From the NCBI RefSeq assembly GCF_040712315.1, contig NC_134015.1:50561964-50625963 (forward strand): DNA of 64,000 bases. The letters run 5' to 3'. The position numbers and the translations under genes are program-made. This document shows positions 56,600-64,000 of the stretch, piece after piece. Under the pieces are notes generated by a model. It had not been told where the DNA came from. It was given only the letters and a program-made list of their open reading frames with translations, and ran no database searches. Within the stretch, counting starts at the first letter, position 1, and every line of letters starts with the position of its first letter. The DNA comes from Castanea sativa. Its lineage: Eukaryota; Streptophyta; Magnoliopsida; Fagales; Fagaceae.

Positions 56600-57860
56600 G
56601 GATATTATGGCGAGGCTTAGGCTCTCATCATGCAGAGTCACAAGGGTCACAACACGAAGATCATTTCGAACGTCTTGAACAACGTAGGGATCATGAGGGA
56701 AGCGTCCATACGGAATATCCGGGGGCTAGCCATACTCATGGAGGGGTAGCACTACCCACGATGAGGGCTCTAAATCCATGCGAAGGAAATCAATCGTTTG
56801 AAGAGGAAGTTACGCCGTGCTAAACGTAAGGTTTCCCCGTCCTCATCTAGTTCTTCCTCGAGAGAAGGATGGGGGACATGGCTACGGTTCAAGGTCATAT
56901 TCCCCCACCGGTGCAACATCCTCGGTGAGGAGAACGACCGGCCAATCCGCGGACGTAAGAAGCTTCGTCCTAGGGGTTTAGGCAACGATACCATGAGTAG
57001 GGCGTTGCACCAACTCTCTAAATCTCCGTTTTCACGAAGGATTGAGAGGGGAGGCTCCCCGGGAGGTTCACCCGGCCCACGTTTACCATCTATAATGGCC
57101 GGACTGATCCGGTGGAGCACGTGAGTCACTTCAACCAAAGGATGGCGAGTGCACTCTCATAACGAGACTTTGATGTGTAAAGTCTTCCCCTCCCGGCTTG
57201 GGACCTGTGGCTATGAGATGGTTCAACGGTCTCAAGTCGGGGTCCGTAGGCTCGTTTGGGGAACTAACTAGGGCGTTTGCTTCTCGGTTCATTACTTGTA
57301 GCGAGTCCCTCGGCACGGACTCATTGCTATCCATGGTCATGAAGGAAGGGGAGACACCGAAAGCATACTCCGACGGATATTGGGAGATGTTTAATGAAAT
57401 AGACGGCGACTTTGATGAGGTGGCGCTAAATACCTTTAAGGTAGGCCTCCCTACCGATCACGACCTAAGAAAGTCTTTGACGAAAAAGCCCGTCCGCGGC
57501 GTACGTCGTCTTATGGATCGTATTGATGAATATAAAAGGGTAGAGGAAGACCGAACGGGGAAAAGGAAAGGAGAAGGTTATCCCGCCGGGAGAGAAGGGA
57601 TTTCGGGTCGGACGGATATCACAACAACAAGCCGAGGAGGGATTACTTCGGACAATCCGGCTCGGCGGCACCCCAGTAATACCGTGTTCCGAGAACCGGT
57701 GCATCAGCTATTAGAAAAAGTTCGTAAAGAGCCCTTCTTCGGGTGGCCCGGCAAAATGGCAGGTGACCCCGCGAGAAGAAATCAAAACCTTTTCTGTCGG
57801 TACCATCGGGATGTGGGCCACACTGCGAGAACCGTCGAACCCCGTGGAACCATCTAGAGC
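56600..57860 (+). pseudogene. Gag of copy 2
   Basis: The start region (56606-57130) is in several frames and includes a basic, serine-rich stretch (RRAKRKVSPSSSSSSSREGW). Frame 57198-57857 (219 codons) carries the gag domain (AMRWFNGLKSGSVGSFGELT, YWEMFNEIDGDFDEVALNTF, LTKKPVRGVRRLMDRIDEY). It ends in a degenerate zinc knuckle, CRYHRDVGHTARTVE, in which the last cysteine of CX3HX4HX4C-like spacing is not seen. It is longer and more intact than in copy 1. Confidence 0.88.
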
Positions 57861-58039
57861 GGCTCGTCGGTGAGGGAAAGTTAAAGCGGCACTTGTGTCG
57901 GCCCACCGGGCAAGTCAGTCAAGTTGGTTCAAACAACCGGCGGAATAGTTCATCTCGGCCAGCATTGGGGACGATTAATGTTATCTTCGCCGCACTCAGT
58001 AGGACAGCTCGGGTCCTACTAGGGTTATGGCGGTTTCCC

Positions 58040-58620
58040 ATTCGCAGCCGAGGATGTGGGTAGCGAGCCGAAGAGATTAAAGAGCACTTTACCCTGTCTT
58101 GGGTTTCTCCGAGGAGGATAAAGTAGGGACTATCCAGCCCCATGACGATGCTCTTGTGGTTACCCTCGAATAGGTAATTATGATGTGAAGAGGGTAATGA
58201 TAGATCGTGGCGGCGGTGCGGATATCATGTACCCTGATCTATTTAAGGGGTTAAGGTTGGAGTTGGAAGATTTAACTCCTTATGACTCACCTCTTATTAG
58301 CTTTGAAGGGAGAGCCGTTGTGCCAAAAGGACGGATCCGTTTACCTGTTCAATCCGGCACGAAACGGTTGAAGTAGATTTCATTGTGGTTGACGCGTACT
58401 CTCCATATACAGCCATCCTCGCCGAGGCCATGGCTGCACGCCACCTGGGAGCCGTTTCCTCTACCTTGCACGTTAAGGTTAAATTCCCCTCGGGGGAACA
58501 TGTTGAGGAAATCCTCGGCGGTCGAGGTAGTGGCCGAGCAATGCATCTCCGCTGCGGACTTCGTCGGTCGGAAGTCGAGTTATCAACCTTGCCCATCCGG
58601 GAGTCATAGCAATTAACGGC
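58040..58620 (+). pseudogene. Aspartic protease of copy 2
   Basis: Frame 58185-58376 has VMIDRGGGADIMYPDLFKGL, the position of the catalytic D-S/T-G, here written D-R-G. Then come LEDLTPYDSPLISFEGRAVV and, in the next frame (58385-58609), DAYSPYTAILAEAMAARHLG and TLHVKVKFPSGEHVEEI. The R in place of S/T would be expected to inactivate it, but it may be a base error. Confidence 0.8.
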
Positions 58621-58799
58621 TCCGGAGGCACTGGAGCGATGACGAGAAGATGAGGCTGTTTGCGAGGAGTTAGAGAAGTTTGTAATAACCGACGATCCGA
58701 GAGAGGTTCTTTCAAGTTGGCATACGATTGCCACACCAAGAAAAGATGGAGTTGTTGAAATTTCGAAGGATAATCTAGATGTCTTTGCATGGGACCCCT

Positions 58800-59595
58800 A
58801 TGAGGCTCCAGGTGTGGATCCGAACTTTATTTGTCATCATCTAAACGTCAATCCGGCCATTGTTCCGAGGAGGCAGCCACCTCGGCGATCTTCCCGAGAA
58901 CATTCGAGGCCGTGAAGGAAGAGGTTCTTAAACTCAAAAGGGCGGGGGCTATCAAAGAAGTTTTCTACCCCGAATGGTTGGCTCATACCGTTGTCGTTAA
59001 GAAGAAGAACGGCAAGTGGAGAGTATGTGTAGACTTTCTTGATCCGAACAAGGCCTGTCCTAAAGATTCATTCCCAATGCCACGGATTGATCAACCGGTA
59101 GATGCTACTGTCGGACATCCTCGGATGAGTTTCCTGGACGCCTTTCGGGGTTACCACCAAATCCCCTTGGCATTAGAGGATCGGGGAAAAGACCGCTTTC
59201 ATTACTCCAACGGGGAACTATCATTATAAAGTCATGCCATTTGGGTTAAAAAATGCGGGGCTACTTATCAAAGAATGATGACCCGAATGTTTGAACAAAG
59301 AATCGGGGAAAACCATAGAAGTATACGTGGATGACATGGTGGTAAAGAGTAAGACGGTACCTTCGCACATCACGGATTTGGCCGACACCTTCCAAATGCC
59401 GAGGAAGTATAAGTTGCGCCTTAACGCCTCCAAGTGTTCTTTTGGAGTGGGATCTGGAAAGTTCTTAGGATATATGATCACTCATAGGGGCATAGAGGTG
59501 AACCCGGTGCGGGTTAGGGCCATTCAAAATTTGCAGCCGCCTCGGAACCCAAAGGAGATTCGAGAAATTGACCGGAATGATTACTTGCGTTGAAC
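58800..59595 (+). pseudogene. Reverse transcriptase of copy 2
   Basis: Frame 58831-59229 covers EEVLKLKRAGAIKEVFYPEW, HTVVVKKKNGKWRVCVDF, CPKDSFPMPRIDQ and DAFRGYHQIPLA. After a frame change near 59225 (MPFGLKNAG) the frame 59291-59593 has [15 protein letters not shown], with the YVDD catalytic pair, then [20 protein letters not shown]. All RT motifs are present, but split over at least three frames. Confidence 0.9.
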
Positions 59596-60150
59596 GGATT
59601 TATTTCTCGGTCGGTGGACCGGTGCCGTCCTTTCTTTCGGTTGTTGAACAAGTGGAAAGGGTTTCGTGGACCGAGGATTGTGAGTCGGCTTTCCAACGGC
59701 TTAAGCAATATCTATCTCGGCCACCCATTTTATCTCGCCCCGAGGTGGACGAGGTTTTATTCGCTTATCTTGCCGTGGCTATTCATGCGGTGAGTCTAGT
59801 CCTTATAAGGAATGAAGATGGAGTGCGAGAGGCCGATCTACTATGTTAGTAAGTCCTTGAATGAAGCCGAGGTGCGCTATTTGCCCTTGGAAAAAGCACT
59901 TCGGCTGTAGTCCACGCCACGCGCAAACTTCCTCATTATTTCCAATCTCATACCGTGGTCGTTTTGACCCGGTTGCCGCTCAAGGCCGTGTTGCGTAGTG
60001 CTGATTATTCGCGAGTGGCAAAATGGGGAACCATTTTGGGAGCCTTTGATGTTAAGTACAAGCCTCGCACCTCGGTGAAAGGTCGGGTCCTCGCCGATTT
60101 GGTGGCGAGTTTGCCGAGCCATTGTTAGAAGAAACTTCAAAGGTAGCGCA
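59596..60150 (+). pseudogene. Gypsy RNase H of copy 2
   Basis: Frame 59568-59849 has FLSVVEQVERVSWTEDCESA, LKQYLSRPPILSRPEVDEVL and LAVAIHAVSLVLIRNEDG, the tether and degenerate RNase H usual in Tat elements. Continuation (YVSKSLNEAEVRYLPLEK) lies in the next frame from 59840. The catalytic residues of this first RNase H are often lost in Tat elements. Confidence 0.8.
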
Positions 60151-60179
60151 CATGGGTGAAAAATCGGTTGGTGTGATCA

Positions 60180-60645
60180 CGGCCGTATCGCCCTCGGCTT
60201 GGAAAGTTTATGTGGATGGGGCTGCTAATCATAAAGGGTCGGCGTTGGACTTGTTCTAATGTCCCCCGAAGGAATTGTCTTTGAAAAATCTTTGAGATTG
60301 GCTTTCTCGGCTACTAATAATGAGGCCGAGTATGAAGCGATCTTGGTAGGCATGCGAATGGTACATAAGATGGGTGGCAAGGAAATCCATGTGTTCTCGG
60401 ACTCTCAATTAGTGGTCGGCCAAGTCATGGGGACCATGGAGGCTAGAGATTCCGAATGCAGGAATATTTGGCCCAGGTCAAGCGTCGGCGAGGCCGAATT
60501 CGACTCCTTTGCCTTAGTTCATGTCTCTAGGAGTGGAAATACTCATGCGGATTCTTTGGCTACGTTGGCAACATCCTCGGCTCAAGGTCTACCAAGGGTT
60601 ATTCTCGTTGAGGATTTGGTAGAACCTTCTCTTATAGTTTGCTAA
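60180..60645 (+). pseudogene. Archaeal-type RNase H of copy 2
   Basis: WKVYVDGAANHKGS (first Asp) is encoded at 60199-60240. After a frame change, 60259-60645 has LAFSATNNEAEYEAILVGMR, EIHVFSDSQLVVGQVMG and SGNTHADSLATLATS (the last Asp in HADSLA). All four acidic or His positions of the fold are visible. It is the Tat-lineage marker. Confidence 0.88.
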
Positions 60646-60649
60646 CGCA

Positions 60650-61850
60650 CCTCGCGTCCATCTAATAAGGCCTGGTCCTAGTTGGATGGATTCGATCATA
60701 TCTTTTCTCAAAAATGACATCCTTCCCGAAGACAAAGTTGAAGCGAAAAGGTACGTCGAAAGGCGCCGCGTTTCGGTTGTCCGAGGACCGGAAGCTATAC
60801 AAACGATCCTTTTCGGGACCGTATTTGTTGTGTGTACACCCTGAATCAACGGAATCATTCTTGGAGGAATTGCATGAAGGAATTTGTGGGAGTCACACTT
60901 TGGGGAAGGTCCTTAGCTCATAGAGCCCTTACTCGGGGTTATTGGTGGCCCAATATGCGAGAGGGAGGCTCGGGACTATGCCGGAAAGTGTGATCAATGT
61001 CGGAGGTTCGCTCCTAATATCCACCAACCTGGAGGGTTCTTAACCCTCTGTCTAGCCCTTGGCCTTTCGCACAATGGGGCCTGGACATTGTCGGGCCATT
61101 TCCGAGAGCCGTTGGCAACAAAAGATGGTTGCTCGTGGGAACGGACTATTTCACTAAGTGGGTTGAAGCCGAGCCATTAGCCAATATCCGAGATGTTGAT
61201 TCCAAGAAATTTATATGGAAAAACATTGTTACTAGATTTGGTATACCGCACACTCTTGTCTCGGACAACGGCGTTCAATTTGACGGCAACGCCTTTAGGC
61301 AATATTGTGGTGACATGGGTATCATAAATAGATATTCTACCCCGGCTTATCCTCGAGGGAATGGGCGGGCCGAGGCCGTTAACAAAGTCATAGTCAATGG
61401 GCTCAAGAAGAGGTTGGATGATGCGAAAGGCAGATGGGTAGAAGAGCTCCCTCATGTTCTGTGGACATATCGGACCACACCACGCAGTCCACCGGAGAGA
61501 CACCATTTTCTATGACTTATGGAGCCGAGGCGGTGATACCACTAGAATCTGGTTTTCCTACTCTAAAGACAAGTTCTTTTAGCCCCGAGAATAACCAGGG
61601 ACTTTTGGAGAAAGATCTTGATTTACTTGAGGAACGGCGTGAGGCGGCTATGGTCCAATTGGCTTATTATCAGCAAAAGCTAAAACGAGGATATGATGCC
61701 CACGTGAAGCTAAGGCCACTTGCACCTGGTGATCTTGTATTAAGGAAAGTTGTAGGCACTTCTAAGAACCCAGCATGGGGTAAACTAGGACCTAACTTGG
61801 GAAGGCCCCTATCGCATTGTTTCAATAGCAGGCATAGGGTCGTATAGGCT
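60650..61850 (+). pseudogene. Integrase of copy 2
   Basis: The lead-in ESFLEELHEGICGSHTLG (60840-60900) is the H-H half of the zinc motif; the C-C half (about 60970-61010) is partly broken. Frame 61129-61515 holds the core: GTDYFTKWVEAEPLANI, TLVSDNGVQFDGNAFRQYCG and [19 protein letters not shown], i.e. the D, D and E residues. Frame 61434-61847 continues with MTYGAEAVIPLES and LAPGDLVLRKVVG, the usual end of plant gypsy integrases. A better core than in copy 1. Confidence 0.9.
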
Positions 61851-61969
61851 AGATGACCTAGATGAACGAGTTGTACCACGTCCATGGAATGTAAATAACC
61901 TTAGAAGGTATTATTATTAATCAAATAAGCTTTTTTCAATTAATATTTTAAAGTTATGGCTAGCTCTTA

Positions 61970-62680
61970 TATTTGGAGTTACAATTATTGAGAATCAAAC
62001 GAAACTTGGTTAAGTGTAGTCCTCGGACCACAAACCTTGTGGAAATTGATGTCTTGTCATTTGTTAAACGGAACCTTAGTTATGCCGGGTCTTCGGACCT
62101 CCTACTTTGGGAAAATTAACATTTGAAGTTACAATTTTTGAGAATCAAACGAAACTTGGTTAAGTGTAGTCCTCGGACCACAAACCTTGTGGAAATTGAT
62201 GTCTTGTCATTTGTTAAACAGAACCTTAGTTATGCGGGTCTTCGGACCTCCTACTTTGGGAAAATTAACATTTGAAGTTACAATTTTTGAGAATCAAACG
62301 AAACTTGGTTAAGTGTAGTCCTCGGACCACAAACCTTGTGGAAATTGATGTCTTGTCATTTGTTAAACGAACCTTAGTTATGCCGGGTCTTCGGACCTCC
62401 TACTTTGGGAAAATTAACATTTGAAGTTACAATTTTTGAGAATCAAACGAAACTTGGTTAAGTGTAGTCCTCGGACCACAAACCTTGTGGAAATTGATGT
62501 CTTGTCATTTGTTAAAACGAACCTTAGTTATGCCGGGTCTTCGGACCTCCTACTTTGGGAAAATTAACATTTGAAGTTACAATTTTTGAGAATCAAACGA
62601 AACTTGGTTAAGTGTAGTCCTCGGACCACAAACCTTGAGGAAATTGATGTCTTACCATTTACGATTTACAATTTTGAAGA
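61970..62680 (+). repeat. 150-bp tandem array, five units, in the 3' region of copy 2
   Basis: GAGAATCAAACGAAACTTGG begins at 61990, 62140, 62289, 62438 and 62588 (periods 149-150). Each unit carries GTGTAGTCCTCGGACCACAA and GGGTCTTCGGACCTCCTACT. The units are nearly identical, so expansion is recent. Copy 1 has only about two units. Tat and Ogre elements often carry such arrays here, and these arrays are a known source of new satellites. Confidence 0.93.
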
Positions 62681-63159
62681 ATTAAACGAAAGATTGCTTA
62701 AGATTTATCTTCGGACTATGACTTTGATTAAACTTAACTTACGATTATGCCTGGATGTTAATACCTTACTTTGTTTATTAACTCGGATCTTACAACCTAC
62801 TAAAAACGAGTGTTATGCATTATAAGGGCTTAATTGTTATATGAAGTCCTCTTTCCTTTTTTAATCGAGGTATTATTCAAAGGAATTAACCATGTCACCT
62901 TGTATTAAATCTTTAATAATATACGCATGATTATGTGAAAGTTATGACTATGAAATCCTTGGCGTGAGGTTTTTATGCTGCGAGAAACTTCTGATATGAC
63001 TTAATGGGAAAACTTTTGTAATAAGTACATAAAGAATAAAGAAAAAACGGACACAATCAAGTGAAAAGCAAACGAAATTGTTCTTCATTAATCAAGGTGA
63101 ATATACATTACAATATATAATTCAAAAACAAAAAAAAATGAAAAAAAAGAAAGCCACAA

Positions 63160-64000
63160 GCTAAGTCCTAAGGCATTGGAGGAGGATCTTGCTTTGAGAA
63201 GTACTAGTGCCCTCGGTCTTTCTCAACTCCGGCTCGAAAGGAGTCATAACATGCTTTCCTTTATCCGCTGTCTTTGGTGGAAAGGACGTTGGGTTCCACT
63301 ATCCTCGGTTCAAGTCCCTGCTGCATCCACCCTCCTTCCTTTTCTTTATTGGAACCGAGAAGGTTACGTAGGATCGAGGAATTTCTTTGTGGGACCATCG
63401 GAGGTAGGACGGGGAAGAGTTGTCTCGGGGGTAGGAGTAGCGGCGGGAGCCTCTTCAATCTCACGTATTTCTAGGGGAAGCCAAACGTTCTCGGACTTCC
63501 TCGAATCCGAAGGCTGGGGAACTCTGCTACGTTTAAAGCTTCCCCCGTACTTTTTTTGACGGTATTCGCGGCATAAAGCCGCGAACTCCTCTGTCATTTG
63601 CTCCTCGGTAGTGGCTACCCCTTCATCAAAACTTGCCTGCTTCGCGGCTTGAAGAGAGAGTTGGAAGGAGCTGGCTTCTTCTTTCATCGGCGCCAAGCTG
63701 CTTCTTGTCCAGAGGCACTCCTTTTGAGCTTGGGAGAGCTCTTCATCTCTTGCATGAAGGAGCTTGCGCTGTCCTTCTATACGGGTCTTCATTGTCTTCA
63801 AGTTTGACTCGACCCCATTCTTCTCTCTCCTCGGCTACTGCTACCTCCGGAGGTCGGCTTTTCGTTCTCGGCAAGGCTGTACCCAAGGACTTCTCGGTCT
63901 CCACCCTAATTTCGAGCTCAGCCCTGGCTACTTTCAGAGCGTCTTCAATAAACTTTTCAGCTACAAAGACCTCCTGAATGGCACTGTAAAAAAGCATGAT
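63160..64000 (-). pseudogene. Additional antisense ORF of copy 2 (3' exon, window-truncated)
   Basis: The counterpart of 38459-39267 in copy 1. Minus-strand frame 63997-63743 reads QEVFVAEKFIEDALKVARAE, LEIRVETEKSLGTALP and EEREEWGRVKLEDNEDPYRR. Frame 63801-63364 continues with KTRIEGQRKLLHARDEELSQ, KEEASSFQLSLQAAKQASFD and REYRQKKYG, then a Pro/Thr-rich end. The acceptor CTTTTTTACAG lies at about 63993-63983 on this strand, at the same place as in copy 1. The protein is helical and highly charged. One frameshift separates the two frames. Function unknown. Confidence 0.72.

Larger units (their letters stand above)
55813..64000 (+). mobile_element. Ty3/gypsy Tat-lineage LTR retrotransposon, copy 2 (runs off the right edge)
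   Basis: Same family as 35491-46245 but in the opposite direction. In order: 5' LTR, PBS, gag, protease, RT, RNase H, archaeal-type RNase H, integrase, five-unit repeat array, and the antisense ORF, cut by the window end. The 3' LTR is outside. The 5 bases before the LTR are TGGTG. Gag-pol is again in many frames, often broken at the same kinds of GC-rich triplets as copy 1. Confidence 0.95.

Noticed and set aside
61990..62660. Regular 150-bp repeats resembling an array of spaced repeats
   Set aside because: Units are contiguous and nearly identical without spacers; a retrotransposon tandem array, not CRISPR.

Overview
The window is nuclear DNA of a flowering plant, most likely a woody eudicot. 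It is AT-rich, contains one intron-bearing plant gene and is full of LTR retrotransposons, MITEs, SINE-like elements and gene fragments. Several repeats (an LTR family with a 'CCGCATTAATGAGGAAGTGA' box, a tRNA-related SINE) remind me of Fagaceae such as oak, but that is memory, not a search result. No bacterial, organellar or viral genome segment is seen, and there is no CRISPR array, rRNA gene or tRNA gene.

Layout. 1-1509 is non-coding and may hold the promoter of a gene lying off the left edge. 1510-12329 is an old direct tandem duplication (unit A 1510-8006, unit B 8007-12329) of non-coding DNA. Each unit was later hit by different insertions: a solo LTR carrying a 1.9 kb TIR element in A, and a solo LTR with a perfect TSD in B. 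12330-29380 is gene-poor, with a LINE RNase H remnant, another solo LTR, a foldback element, a Harbinger-like element, a hAT-like element and an orphan exon of unknown identity. 29574-32606 is the only convincing host gene, a four-exon TORTIFOLIA1/SPIRAL2-like microtubule-associated protein. A 9-bp-TSD Mutator-like element follows at 34049-34863.

35491-46245 is a complete LTR retrotransposon of the Ty3/gypsy Tat type on the minus strand. It has two LTRs, a 5-bp TSD, PBS, gag, protease, RT, RNase H, a second (archaeal-type) RNase H and integrase, all frameshifted. It also has a long additional reading frame on the opposite strand, apparently with an intron. A second copy in the opposite orientation starts at 55813 and runs off the right edge. 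Between them are a threefold tandem repeat whose breakpoint lies inside a SINE, a second SINE, and a Pack-MULE that carries a brassinosteroid-signalling-kinase gene fragment with its intron.

No new defence or metabolic system is visible. The most interesting signals are the antisense, apparently spliced ORF of the Tat element; a depletion of CAG/CTG trinucleotides in both Tat copies that looks like a methylation-linked sequencing artefact; the Pack-MULE; and several tail-only retroposition scars.
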